The notes: generated by a model not told the origin, from the sequence alone. Positions 49,545 through 61,629 are shown, counted from the stretch's first letter. The stretch: DNA of 64,000 bases from Lineus longissimus (GCF_910592395.1 NC_088316.1:3474001-3538000); one strand, 5' to 3'. Program-made: numbers and translations.

Positions 49545-49680
49545 TGGTTTTTTGTCTTTAAACAAAGCCCGCTTGCACCGAGGCCTAAATACCCATTGCT
49601 TTACAGTCTTGTGAAAGGGTCAACAGCAAATCTTGATAACATCGACCCCCACGAAACCAAAGGGGTTGATGGGCTGAAAC
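49545..49680 (+). repeat. Dispersed repeat, family A (copy 3)
   Basis: GTCTTTAAACAAAGCCCGCT, 'gaggcctaaatac' and 'catcgacccccacgaaacc' match 18451-18548. It runs directly into the family B MITE. Confidence 0.65.
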
Positions 49681-49870
49681 TGGTGTAAAAGAAATGCAAA
49701 TCCCCCGGAATCTAAATCCGGTCCCTTTGTTAAAGTGAATAGAGTCGCCGAGTTCCTTTGTTGAAGATTATGTAGCTAACCCTAACCAAACCATTAATCA
49801 CATTCGTTGACAATACACAGCTATTGTATGGGGTCCTGCAATCCTAGGACGTCCATTCCTTTTACACCGG
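49681..49870 (+). mobile_element. MITE, family B (reference copy)
   Basis: It starts TGGTGTAAAAGAAATGC and ends CATTCCTTTTACACCGG, with TIRs of about 15 bp over 190 bp. Full-length homology to 15865-16061 (reversed) and half-length to 14192-14302 define the family. It is non-coding. Confidence 0.85.
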
Positions 49871-50521
49871 CAAGGGCACTTACATTTAAACGTAATTGTG
49901 TTATCACGTGCTTTTTCGTTTTTAGAACTAACATTATGAAATAACAGCGAGTCATTCTGTGACGTTGTAGACTTTTACAGTAGCAACACTAAAAAAATTT
50001 TGCACAAACTTTCTTGAGAAAAATGGTGAAAAATGTTGAAAAATGTTACGCAATTTTACACAAGGAACATGCTCTCTTTAAACAATTCGTAAAAACAACT
50101 AATCTGGTAATTCCCGACTCTTTCACCGACTGTGAAATAATAAGATATTGGTGAAACCAACCATTTATTAGTTGATTTTGTTTAAAAAAATAACCATTAA
50201 TGGTTAAGAACTACTATTTCGATAATAAAAACAACTAAATTTCACAGTCGTTGCAATAGGAACTACCGCATAATAAAAAAATATTATGAAATTTTAACTA
50301 ATTGATCTTAAGAGTGCGATCCGCACCCATCTCTTTAATTAAAATAAATTTGTCCTGTTCAAGGCATTAGATCAAACCGGTTATGGTAATTTTGATGGTG
50401 AACTAATCGCTTCAATTTTTAAAAAAATGAACACTGCACGTCGATTGATTATTTGTTGTGATAAATGTTGGAACAGGAGTGCTATTCTGAGATTATCCAT
50501 GTTCTCTTCCGTGTTTTCCAG

Positions 50522-50590
50522 GTGATGGTCTTACGTTCATAGAACATCGGCAATGTGGCCGCGAGGGGTACTGAACATTCTCTTTTTAGG
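50522..50590 (+). CDS. Candidate first coding exon with signal-peptide start
   Basis: A strong polypyrimidine tract ('ttctcttccgtgttttccag') ends in AG at 50521, and GTGAGTACG follows at 50591. The 69-bp exon between them carries an ATG at 50553 that opens MWPRGVLNILFLG, a plausible start of a signal peptide, and breaks off two bases into a Gly codon (phase 2). The bases before the ATG would be spliced 5' leader. The next exon must begin with one base to complete the codon. The acceptor at 56421 satisfies this phase, but intermediate exons cannot be excluded. What is seen: splice consensus, ATG and hydrophobic run. Inferred: a secreted or membrane protein gene on the plus strand. Confidence 0.4.
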
Positions 50591-51618
50591 GTGAGTACGT
50601 TTTGATGTTACATTCAAAGTTATCTTATTCCAATCTTATTCATCCCTTTGCTGCGCTTTTGAAAATGAAATCAAAGATACCCACCCTGAGTATCCCTTTT
50701 GGCCAAGTTTTAACAGCCATGTAGACAAGTTAACTTTTATATTTTAACAAGGCGATTCGGCTCTAACATCAGTTAATGACCTTGGAAAGTACTTCTGAGA
50801 TCATAATCAAAATATCTTCATATCGCATGACTACAAACATTACAAAGCGGTTTTACATATTTTTCCATTAGCGGTACATTGAATATATTGCCCCATCTGG
50901 CCACTCCAAGTCGATTCAATTGAGAGGTTGTTCCGATCCTTTTTAACAAATTAAAGAGTCGTTTATCCAATCCAACAAGTTAAACGGCTACAGTCAAAGC
51001 TTTTACAGTAATTTAAAGTTCAAATATACATGTATATGTACCAAATGTCAGACAGACAGACTAACAGAGAGCTCGAGCATAACTACGCAAGCTCATACTT
51101 CCTTTCTTAAAGCGACTGATTTGTTTACGACTTCTATTAGATTCATTCACCTGGAAATACCTCTGTTAGTCAAATGTATTAAAAAACAATATGCATCATC
51201 GATTCGATTAAAAAGCACCCTCTCGGCATGTAATTTAGTCCGCGACGAGTCGATCTCGAGTATTAAATCAGCAGCGCTACACGCCCTGACTTGATATTGT
51301 TATAGTTCGGTTTGGAGCTGATAAGGAGCTTTTGTTGACAAATAAAGGGATTGATCTCGATCGAATGTCGCCTGGAGATTATCGGAAGAACGCCCGATTT
51401 ATCGCGTTATAAAATGAAGTGACGCAGTGCACAAGGTTATCCGTTTTTGCTGAAGTTGACAGGCGACCAGGGCTCGGTTGCACAAGGAAGGCGTTTATGA
51501 TATGTTTACTTTAAGCGCTGGGAGTTTAACCAAGCATAACTTCACCCCGAAGCTTTTCACCTCAAACGGCATCATTTTCCTCTTGTTATTGACCAAGAAC
51601 CCAGGCTAAATCCAACAC

Positions 51619-51650
51619 TATATAAGCAAGAGCCATGTGAGAGACAGTTA
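51619..51650 (+). promoter_or_regulatory. Candidate TATA/initiator core promoter
   Basis: TATATAAG (51619-51626) is followed 27 bp later by GACAGTTAG, close to the arthropod-style initiator TCAGTT. The upstream 300 bp are free of recognised repeats. The first downstream ATG (51691) opens only 11 codons, so any transcript would need splicing or be non-coding. Confidence 0.3.
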
Positions 51651-51845
51651 GTGATAATCCAGCGTTAGTGAGAAAAAACAAAGTGAAGATAATGAAGAAA
51701 AACATTAGGTGCAACTGGGCCCTTAAATGATTGAATTTGAGGTGACGTCACTTTATTTATAACCAAGGGCTTGCAGTGTATACTAGTATATGACACGTAC
51801 ATGTGGTATACATGTACACACATATTGTGACTACAGTATGAATCC

Positions 51846-52215
51846 AATAGCATTCCGCGATAATGACGTCACTGCAGCTGCTGCCCTCTATTTCCCCATT
51901 GCTGAATTACAGGCAAGGTCGGACAAACATGCGGTTTCGTAATGGATTCAGGCTTTCTAACTAGGGCAGTTAGATTCAATCTGGCACATGTCCGAGTATT
52001 GGAAATACTACATAATTGTTCTGAATATTTCTCTCTCTGACTCTATGGTATCATTCATTCTAAAAACAATGCAGGGTCAAAGATAATTGACTTTGAAATA
52101 AGCTCAAATGCGGAGAAATAAGTGTCGATGTCCGACTGTCACGTGACTAAAACGTCATCTATATTTATGCAAATGACCTTGTGACCTATAAATAGTAACT
52201 TCGCGGAATGCTATT
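51846..52215. mobile_element. MITE, family E (copy 2)
   Basis: This 370-bp element has ends AATAGCATTCCGCGA and TCGCGGAATGCTATT that are perfectly inverted. TCC lies immediately outside both ends (51843-51845 and 52216-52218) and is the likely 3-bp target duplication. It is highly similar along its length to 13282-13659, including TGACGTCA at 51864. Confidence 0.9.
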
Positions 52216-52218
52216 TCC

Positions 52219-55065
52219 GACATACTAAAAGTTGCCTTGTTGACAACGTGTACCAAACATCATGTGCACGCTAGTCACGTCTGGCATGTCTAAAAAAATC
52301 GTTGCTGACTTGAAGGTTTTGATAAACGCGTTCTGACACTGGCCGGCTCAGATTAAACAGAGTGTACAAATAGATGGGTTCAGTCAAATTAAAGCCGGGA
52401 TTTCTTAATTTATTCATTACGTTAGCTTTATTTATTAATCCCGCGTGACTGAGGTGATAAAAATGGAAATGAGGAAAGTGCGCTTAGATTGATAAGTTGA
52501 CACAAGGCCTGCCATTATTTCTTCGTTAAATAAATAATACAATATGTCTATACAATTTCAGTTTCTGTCAGGAAATAATTATTTTGTAGAATAATTTGTC
52601 TCGCTCTCTCATCCCTCTAATATATGTAGCCGCCATTCTCTATTCAAAGATGATATTTTAGGCTAGGTTACCAGTCCGGTAAGCTTGTTAAAATAGTTCA
52701 AGGCCATTGAGTTCTGTTTTCACAGCATGAATTAACAACAGAAGGCGTGAAACTTATTGCGTCTGGTGCGCACGGGCTCCATTGATATCGAGAATCAAAA
52801 CACTAGTGTATGTCGGTCACGAATTGGAGAAGCGTTAAATTTCATGTTGAAAATAGATGTTCCGTCGTTAGGCTAGTTATACTCGACGCTGCATGGCTAG
52901 TCGGATGGCTAGTTTATACTCGACGTACATGTACAATACATGCATACATACTCTATTCGCGGACCTGTAAGGACAGTTTCGCAGTCACAAATCCCGACCT
53001 TTTTTCTACAATCTCATTATTCAGGTACATGTATATGGATTTATGGGTAAGCAGTCTATCTGTTAATAGCTATTAAATGGCTGTTACTTCCCATTATGAT
53101 TTCAAATTTCGACGCCACAAACGGTAGAAAAAGGCCAGAATTTCTGATTGCGAGGTTAACCTTACAATTCCACGGATAGAGTGTTAATAAAATGTGTATG
53201 ATAGAGCATGACATATGTATTCATAATCCCACAAAGCTCCAGACGTATATTTTGTAGCCGTACGATATTAGTAGCTCTTAAAAAGTGATCAGAGAGATTA
53301 TGAATGATGTTAATTTGGCATGCGGTAAACACTTCTGCATAAGCTTGCAAGCACTCTGAGTGTAGAATTTGACTTCTTTGCCTTTGTACTTGATCGAACT
53401 CAAGGCAGCTTGGCGTCGGCGTTCCTTAGTGCGGCGTCTGATGTCCGGTCTCTAAGACTTGAAAGAGGAATGAACTTGTCAAGGACGTATCACGTCAACA
53501 TCAGATAACCGCTATACGAACGACGAATTACTTATCAGGAAGGTCTGTCGTGTCATCCAGTCATTTGCTAATTCATACTAGCGACACTCGTAAATCATCT
53601 TTTGTACTTAGTTGTACGAGAAATCGTGAATTTATTGTTGAAAAAGGGCAATAAACGACATTTACATTCGTTCCTATAGCTCTTCGTGTGTGTTGCGAAA
53701 CCTGGCTATCATTTATTGGTGAGCGTCAGACAGTCCGAAGAAATATGATTAGATCCGCTGATGTATTTTGTGAATTCATATTTTCTTGAACGAAACGATT
53801 TTGGTAAGCTTCCTTCAATCTTTTAATCATCATCTTGTATAGAGACCTGCTAACGTTAAAATTGTGCTGATGAACCGATTTTGGTAAGATTTTTTTTACT
53901 TATCATCTTGAATAGTGACCACTTGGGTAAAATGTCACAAATGTTGTTTTTTTCGGGCATGACATTATCATTTTGCAAACTTGTTTTATAAGTCACAGGA
54001 CAAAAATGATGCTGCTCAAACTGTGATCATCGTTCTTTTGGCAGGAAAGAACTTAATGTTTATTTGCCCTTTCCACGTTTGGCCTATCAACCCCCTGGAA
54101 AGCTCTTTCGAGGAGGTCGACGAAATCAAGATTTGCCCTAATAACCCTTTGATAAGACCGAAGAGTGATTGGTAGGCGTAGGTGCGAGCGCGCTTTGTTT
54201 AAAATGATACTATGATGTGATTTACAACTTTGCGGAAATACGTCCGTTTGTAATTGTTGATCACAAATGTAAAGCTCAAATTTTCCATTTTTGATTAGAT
54301 TTATTATAAAATCGCTGAATGTAAACCACCGCGACCGCGAAAATGTTCATGTTGTGACGTCATCAACGAAAACGGCATCGAAGCGAGCCGTCCGGGCGGT
54401 ATTAAACCATCAATTTCTAGAAAATGTGCATTTCGATTCGAAAACCTCACCGATTTATATGAAAGTGGCGTAGTCATTTGTCAAAAACAGCTAAAACATT
54501 ATACGGTGAAATTTGACACGAGTTACCCTTTAAAGAGAATAGCTCATGTATTCGGCTGGGCCTGAATTCTTTCAACTGCCCGAGGTAAGGAGAAAAACGT
54601 AATGTTCACTTAAAGTATACGCTTGATATAAGCCATGGTATTTGCGTTATATCCGTTAATTCTGTAAAGGTGTTCTTCATCAAACACACCACGATTGCAC
54701 CTTACCTATATTAAACCTTACTTAGAAAGCAAAACATAAAACATACTTGAGGAAAACGTTAAAGGTTGTTCGATCCCATATAGACTAGTACTTGCGTACA
54801 CGCTTTGATTTTTTTTTACAAGTTAACACAACTTCCATGTACATGTGAAATGGAAATCAAAATGACACACACATTTGTTTTTTTTAAATTGTCATAGATA
54901 CGAAAATATTTTAAACGCGAACCTGTTCTAATCATAGTCGTATGACTTTTGCTTGTGTAAGGCATTTAGTACTGAAATCTCTTGTTCGGATATCAAGGGA
55001 TTTCTGAAAGTCAGATTTAAGCTTGGTTACCGGTCATATTATCCAATAAAAAGTGTCGAATTCTG
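52219..55065. other. Intergenic, minor repeats only
   Basis: A short diverged direct duplication ('cgattttggtaag' to 'atag.gacc') lies at 53797-53921. TGACGTCA is at 54355-54362. Donor-like GTAAGG at 54577 follows only a 15-codon frame. No gene could be supported. Confidence 0.4.
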
Positions 55066-55174
55066 CGTTCCCGGCCAATCTCCACTTGGCACACTCCGTA
55101 GCAGTAAACTGAGCAGGCCTATCACGTAGCAACTGTTACCAATGCCATGGCTTGGAGATTGGTTCCCGGCGTGC
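55066..55174. repeat. Foldback, CCAATCTCCA arms
   Basis: CCAATCTCCA (55075-55084) and TGGAGATTGG (55153-55162) are perfect inverted arms, both next to 'gttcccgg'. Outside lie weaker matches ('agtg..attctg' against 'cagaatgcact'), so this may be the core of a MITE of about 175 bp. Confidence 0.4.
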
Positions 55175-55874
55175 TTATTTGAAATGAGCCAATCAGAATG
55201 CACTATTTGAGGTTTTGGTCCGGTCATTATTGAAAGAAATCCAGCCAGTTCATTTTACCGTTAAAAATGTTTTGAGAAAATTAGATTATTTATAATCAGT
55301 TTTGTCCGTTTACACTTTTAAAAACCTTCTTTCTTTATGCCATCGCATTTTCCGTTACAAACGTATACCATTTATATCGGCCGCAAATCAATCCTTGATA
55401 AAATCTTATTATAGTATTGCGCCAATTTTCACCCGCTATAAACTGACAGTAATATTCATTGTGTGTTTAAAGCTGTCAGAAGATGTCAAATACGTCCTTC
55501 TTTGTAGTCTTACTTGTCAAATTGATGATGTTCAAGTTATTAAATCACCATATGCAGTCAGTTTTATCGCCTTCATGTGTTCTGCAGTCAAATGAAATGC
55601 GGGTTCATGGACTGAGAACTCTTCAGACATGCTCAAAAATAGTGAATTTGGCACGCGTCAAGAAAATATTCTGTTAATAGGGCGGGATGTTAGTGGCGAG
55701 AAGATGATCTCTCAGGTCCCATATTTGCATTCTAATCAAGTCTGACTTACTAATCATGCACTTTCATAAGGCATGCAGGGTTCAAAGTTTCGGCAAAAAG
55801 CTTTTTTCGTTACAGGCAATACGGTACTTTTGTTAGGTATTCTGTAGGACTGGTATATTTAGTAAAGACAGCAC

Positions 55875-56090
55875 TTAAAGGGCAACGTCGTGGATCAGGG
55901 TTATACACAATGCCGTATTGCAGTTAGATGTACATTGTATCATGCATGCAACTTCGCTGAAACTTGGTATGTATCGTATTTGTATATCTGTCGACAAAAC
56001 GGCAATGTTGAAATTTATATTCAGCCCATATTTACGCTATTGGAAATATTAAATTGATTTCTTGCATTATGTAATGTTTGGTTGTAACCT
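55875..56090. mobile_element. MITE, family F (copy 3, right end missing)
   Basis: It starts TTAAAGGGCAACGTCGTG. Internal 'tacacaatgccgtattgcag', 'cgctgaaacttggtatgta' and 'gttgaaatttatattcag' match 60640-60760. The right terminus was not found. Confidence 0.6.
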
Positions 56091-56421
56091 GCAATTGAGA
56101 CTGTCATTCGGTCCTGACAATAATTTGTATGACGGAGGTTGATTGAGGAACCATTCGTACCAAGTACGTAGTGTGACTCGCCATTTGTCTTGGTGACTAT
56201 TCTGACTTCTTAAGGAATCAATCTGCCACCATAACATGACATAGCAAGAATATCACGTGCATCCCCGGAAAAGCTGCCGTTCCGCTCCTTTAATGTAGCA
56301 CATGGTGTATCAAAATAACATGTGAGTTGTCTGACCGATGTCACGCCGAGATCGAGACTGTAAAGTCCTGGCACATATAAGTAGGAGAGGAGTTATAACT
56401 ATTAATCTCGCAAACTTACAG

Positions 56422-56617
56422 TTCGGGGGCCACCTATCACGATTACGGACAAATCAATTGGAAGTTCATTGAGGGAACCTCCGTGGAGAACGATTATCAC
56501 CATATATCTAGGCAGTTTGGTGGCCGCAATGTGGTGATCTCAGGCGATGTGCTCACGACAGGGCGAGGGATCTTGAGCCTCACTGTACTGGTTTCGGGTC
56601 GCACTCAAAACCTATGA
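56422..56617 (+). CDS. Candidate exon, REJ/PKD-like domain segment
   Basis: After an acceptor-like 'cttacag' (AG at 56420-56421) a frame reads 64 residues to a TGA at 56615, with G+C-rich third positions compared with the flanks. It contains YGQINWKFIEG, then FGGRNVVISGDVLTTGRG and ILSLTVLVSGRT. This spacing of Trp, a Leu/Val-rich strand, 'VL..G' and 'LTV..SGR' resembles the beta-sandwich (REJ) repeats of receptor-for-egg-jelly and polycystin-1-like proteins, which act in cell-surface recognition. No good splice donor is present before the stop, so this may be a terminal exon, a relic, or a chance resemblance. The acceptor phase fits the donor of the exon at 50522-50590. Confidence 0.3.
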
Positions 56618-59030
56618 TATTTTTGAAACGTATGCAGTCGTCCAACAAGATTACAAGCGTAAACCAGGTGAAGGTGTTATGAAATCCCAGTACATATTAG
56701 CAGCGCAGCGGTTATGGAAAGTGAGGTCCACGAAATTGGTCCACCGCGTGTTGGTTTGTGGACTGTAAACACAAAATGTACACTACAAACGGCAGAATTG
56801 GATCAATTTGGATGAGGTGCACGGTCAAAATAGATGTCATTGTTTTTCTTCAGAGGATGAGAGGCTACGGACGGAGCATTTCTGATCATTCAGATTGAAG
56901 TTGAGTGGCCAGACGCGACAGTGATGGACTACATAACGACTGGAAGTTGTGCCGCAAATTCTTGATGAACGCGCTGAAGACCAAGCTTGTTTAAATGCCT
57001 TCCCGTTAAAGTACGAGCAGCCTATATTTATCATAAACCAGCATGAATAGTACATACCGCAGTACATTTACAATAGCCTGTGCCAGTGATATCGACTCAA
57101 GTGTCCATTAAAATATATGTTTCAAGATGATATTTGATATTAAACCAGCATGAAACTAACGACTTGTCTTGTGGTTTCTCGCCAGCCACCTGTGCATTTC
57201 TGACGATATTGCGCACGGTCTCCGCGAAGGGCATTGATTACATTTAGATGAATTAGACGCAGTTGTTTGTTATTTTATATCAAGCTGGATATACATGTGC
57301 ATGTACACTGTACATCCCACACAGCGAATTAAGGAACCGTGCATTTATGTGTACATGACGTAGGCAAAAATGGGACAAGGCATTTTAAAATATGATGTAC
57401 GCGTGCGTACAGTTGCAGGGAGTTGAAAAGAAATTGTTCGAACATGCCGGATTGCCTGTACTTTTGGAAAATATATACTGTCTGGTTAGAATATGAACAG
57501 TTTATAAATTTTGAACGTCATCAAATTTCATTTGTGCAAAAAGATTTGATGTATCGAATTATGCAGCATGACAAAATCAACTGGGCACACACAAGAGTAT
57601 CGACTGACGATCTTTTTGCATACATTCATACGTACATGTAGGTGGGTCTGGGTTTTAGCGTATATGTGTGCGTATGGAGGGGGGGGGTACTGAAAAATCA
57701 TAGCTGTGCGTACATGTACTTACTAAATTAACGGTCCCTAATGATATTGTCCCTCACATGCTGTCGTGGTTAAAGAAGTAACAGCCACAAGTTGTTTATT
57801 CCTATAATGCATTACACTAACATGACTAAGGACTTAGATCTTGAGAGAAACGACAAGGAATCGTGACAATCAAGACAGAAAATCTCTTAGTAATCATGAT
57901 GGAACAGATACCATAACAATGTGCTGATAGGGATTTTTATCTCCATCAAATTGTCACTTCAATAGGTTTTCTTAACTTTTGGTCGTCTTAGACCTTGAAG
58001 TTGTTTACGAGGTCCACCACCAGACCTTACATGTAAATGGGAACGCTGGGAAGGAGATTGCTTAAACAATCAATACGAGTCGGTTGTTTTCGTTGGAAGT
58101 ATTTTGCCATTATAGTGCTGCGTTTGGCTAAAACTTGCTACGTACACATGTACCAAGAACTCATCTTGTATATTTTCTACGACACCCTGTATTGACCCAG
58201 CGACCCCTTGACCATTTGACATGCTGCCACTGATTTGTCCAACATCTATCCGCCCGGTCCAGCATAGACGCAAAGCAATTGGTCTTTCAAGTATCTGCAA
58301 ATAGGCAATAACAAACCCTACCTCACATCACTGTCAATATCACCAGCACTTACTCAGAGTGTGACACGCCAAACAGTGCCAAGTTCCGCGAGAGGTTTCA
58401 AAACTGTATTGGTGTCATCGCTCTAGCGCAAAGTAACCCTCGGTCGCTTGCGGTTGTCGATTATGTCACTTGGAACAACATTTATAAACAGAGTGTCCGA
58501 GGAAGTAGATAGAGAGTAGATAGATTCCTTCCTATTTTGAAATGGAAAGCTTGGCGAGATATTGCTACTTTGGTCCGGCCCTCCTCAGCAGAAAAGACTC
58601 GATGTCAGTTGGAACGTTCGATATCGTGCCAGTCCCATATCATCATGATATAAATAAAAAAGCACAGAGCAGCACTTCATCTTGACCCCTGACTTTATCG
58701 CTTAAACAACTTCTTTATGCTGCTGTATGTGTTAAGGATGGAGAGATTCCTATATCGAGTGCAAACGCTTGCTTCACAGCCACTTTGCAGGTCGTTTCCG
58801 ACCTTCCTCGACATTTCGGTCATTAAAGACGAATTTGTCAAAGACGATACATGACTGTGATTTAAGATATTTCCTCGCTCCGTTCATGCATTGTCAGCTA
58901 TGTTTTTCTTTCTCTTGTCAGCAAGGAATTTTTATCATTGACATCTTGAACTAATATTCCCATTGCATACACTGAATAGAAATGGGCTTGTCCGTAATGA
59001 CGACGCAATTTACCAACGCAAACGGAAGTA
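56618..59030. other. Intergenic with ambiguous frames
   Basis: A 62-codon plus frame (56577-56760) overlaps the end of the REJ-like frame in another phase and contains a GTGAGG donor-like site. A minus-strand frame at 58070-58300 follows a plausible acceptor. Neither has a recognisable domain. A G9 run lies at about 57679. Confidence 0.35.
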
Positions 59031-59285
59031 ATGGCCGTGCATAAACGGTCCATTGGGTTTTGGATCGACAACAATATTGACCACAAAAAAATATATCAAA
59101 GATGCGTTGGGGTCTTTTTCTTCGGATTTCTTGCCTTATTCATAAGAATGTCTGGTGATGCTGTAAAGTGCCTTCCTCGTGACGATATTGGATGCGTTGG
59201 AAATATGAAAAATCACCGCGGAGATGCATCCTGTAACGAAGATGTCACCCCGGAGAACGCGTGGGCCATGTTGATGGCGGACTGA
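59031..59285 (+). CDS. Candidate membrane-protein N-terminus (84 aa)
   Basis: The ATG at 59031 has good context (G at -3, G at +4) and opens 84 residues with an in-frame stop shortly upstream. A polar, basic head (MAVHKRSIGFWIDNN, residues 1-15) is followed by one hydrophobic helix (25-38, CVGVFFFGFLALFI), then SGDAVKCLP at 41-49 and further Cys at 55 and 68. A first helix followed by a 'GD/DK-x-hydrophobic-x-C' motif opening a Cys-containing extracellular loop is the N-terminal pattern of large-pore channel proteins (innexin/pannexin and LRRC8 families, by family knowledge). The frame ends too early for such a channel, so it would be a first exon, a relic, or an unrelated type II or secreted small protein. 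No clear donor was found. Confidence 0.35.
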   Translation: MAVHKRSIGFWIDNNIDHKKIYQRCVGVFFFGFLALFIRMSGDAVKCLPRDDIGCVGNMKNHRGDASCNEDVTPENAWAMLMAD

Positions 59286-60605
59286 TGGATGGGCATCCCT
59301 TGTCGCGTGGCGGGTTAGCTAGCCATGGTGAGAGCTGTGGTATGAACGCGTGACTCCCAGCGAAGACTAATCCGGGATAAGTTATCGCCGAAGCAGCTTT
59401 TAGGAACATGTGAACTGTCACTAGATGGCACCTGCCCTTGCTCATCAGTTGTCGCATGGATGAGCGAATCGTGGTTGGGTCCGAGGTATGCGCTCGTTCT
59501 CCCAGCAACGACTAAATCAGGAATATTCTGGCGCTATTTCTGCATTCTTAATGGCTGAGGCTGTTTTACCAACCGATACAACACTTTGTGGACTGTGATG
59601 CTGGGACTCTCGGCTAGTGGTCAAAATAGTCGACTGTAATGCAAGTTTCTTTGTCTTACTTACCTTTTCCACACTGGTGTAAGAATGGTTACCGGTTTAT
59701 AGCAGTTTGAAATGTCTTTAGGATAGAATGTCCGGGGAACGGATAATTGCGCTTTAATCTCTGATGTATTGAAGTTCATGGCTTCTGTTGAACCGGTACC
59801 ATAATCCGTCAGAGTACTATCGGGTCGGACACCTCAGGGGGACATTTTTAATTTCTACACCGGTCAGAAATGTTATGCTGTAGCGCTGAAGAGTTCTACT
59901 GAGAAGTTTCAAGATAGACCGGGGCTAAAGTGTGAATGATAACATTTACCGCAATTGATATCATAAACCTCACCTAACATGTAACCTTTAACAGACCTTG
60001 GTTTGATTGATATTGATATTGCTATTGCTAATTTGATATTTACTTCTTGTATCATCTGACTTCATCTCTTAAGTCTGGTTAAGTGCTTATGTAGGCCTAT
60101 TCTAGCACATGGTATGTATAAACAAATGCAATCATCAAGTTCCGGAATAGATATATGGTAGATTTATTAATTTCATATCTGGCTGAATCCCAATCGGAGT
60201 TACTGAATATTGGATATTGTTGTGTCTGGGTTTAAATACGTAGGTTAATTTTATACAATATGCTATCGGATTAGTATTGATCATGCTCGCTGCTTGATTG
60301 CGGTTTGATTATTATTTTTCCTGGCATCACAATTAGCGGCTAATTTACTAAACGCACTCGGCTAAACTATTAACTCCTTCACATCAATATTATGTCAACT
60401 ATTCATATCATGCATGTATGTTTTGTTTATGAACACGATAAATTATACGCATATCTCAAGAATTCTATGGGATCAAAGAAAGGTGCCGAGACATGTCCGA
60501 GTGTGTATTATAGTGCCCGTTTTTCCCCAGTACATTAACAGTGTGCCAAGGTACATACGTACATGTACTAGAGTATTTAAAAATAAGATCCAGTGTACCG
60601 TTTTC
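59286..60605. other. Intergenic, small imperfect duplication
   Basis: 'gactcccagcgaagactaat' (about 59350) and 'ttctcccagcaacgactaaa' (about 59494) share flanking sequence and may be an old duplication. No gene was identified. Confidence 0.4.
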
Positions 60606-60830
60606 AAAAGGTGTACGCCGTGTGGTCCAGGAAAATAGAAATGCAGTTATGCACAATGCCGTAGAGCTGTTATGCATACAAATTTGCTGAAACTTCGTAT
60701 ACATAATATATGTACATCTGTCTACAGAATAGAAATGCTGAAATTTGTATTTGGTACGTACATGTATCTATGCTATTGGATATTTTCATATTTAATAACA
60801 AATTTTTAACGAATGGCGAAGGCCTTTATT
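60606..60830. mobile_element. MITE, family F (copy 4)
   Basis: The left end AAAAGGTGTACGCCGTGT is mirrored by 'aacgaatggcgaaggccttt'. The interior shares 'gcacaatgccgta', 'tgctgaaacttcgtatac' and 'tctgtctacagaa' with 55900-56030. Confidence 0.7.
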
Positions 60831-61330
60831 AATCAAGACATCTGATCGGACTGGATTCCGTCCAGAGGTACAATCGTTTTGCATAACGTCATCAAACTTG
60901 TGGTTATAGTCCAATGCATGATTAGTGACATCCTGACTCTCGTGCGTTTGGTGAGTGATTTAGCGATCTCAAAACATTACGGGTCAAGATGGATTAATGT
61001 GTCGAGACCTCATGATATACTATGCGTATAATTGAAATACACTCGCCAGAGGTGTATTCTGAATATTGTTACTCACGCCTTGTTGTGTCTGAGTTTGGGT
61101 TGATGTATTCCAAGACAGGAACGTCTGTCAGAGTGTCCTGTTAAGGGTTGATCATAGGCACCACCATTTTGGCCAGAGCTTGAATTCCTAAAGCAATTTG
61201 AAGTGAATGCCCATTCAAAACCTTGGAGGCTGTTCCCAATAATACGCAACCGCGGGGCTGAGTTGACATCTTCCTCATTGACTAGCGCGGAAGACTTCTT
61301 TCTGGTACAACGTTTTATTCAGAAGGCAGA

Positions 61331-61351
61331 ATGGCAGCACTTCTGACCTTG
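61331..61351 (+). CDS. Candidate first coding exon, signal-peptide start
   Basis: The ATG at 61331 ('gcagaATGG') opens MAALLTL and is followed at 61352 by the donor GTGAGT. Read through without splicing it continues VSVLTQAVG and ends after 24 residues. Spliced to the acceptor at 61924 (phase 0) it would give a 44-residue frame that starts MAALLTLVHLATTAHP and stops at 62036. Both versions have a leader-like start. The evidence is only short motifs. Confidence 0.2.
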
Positions 61352-61594
61352 GTGAGTGTTCTGACTCAGGCAGTCGGCACTGAACGGGACCGAAGTCGTG
61401 GATAGGCTAGGCAACCTTGAGTGAGCCAGAACTGACTAAGAAAACAAAGAACAGACTCCCACCCTTGAAATTAGCATTGACTTCATTTGGAAGGATTTCT
61501 ACTTGCTTTAAGTATTCAGGTCCTTGCCAAAATGTTTATGCCTATGGTCAACTCTTAAGTGGTAGGCCTTAGAACAAGTGCTCTCGTATCCATC

Positions 61595-61629
61595 GGGGGA
61601 GGGGATGGGGGGAGGGGGAGGGGGAGGGG
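61595..61629 (+). repeat. G-rich tract, quadruplex-forming potential
   Basis: Six runs of four or more G are separated by single A or AT spacers. This satisfies the usual G-quadruplex motif several times over on the plus strand. Confidence 0.85.

Noticed and set aside
59245-59508. 87-codon minus-strand frame
   Set aside because: It overlaps the better supported plus-strand frame in a GC-rich, stop-poor patch and has no domain or splice context.
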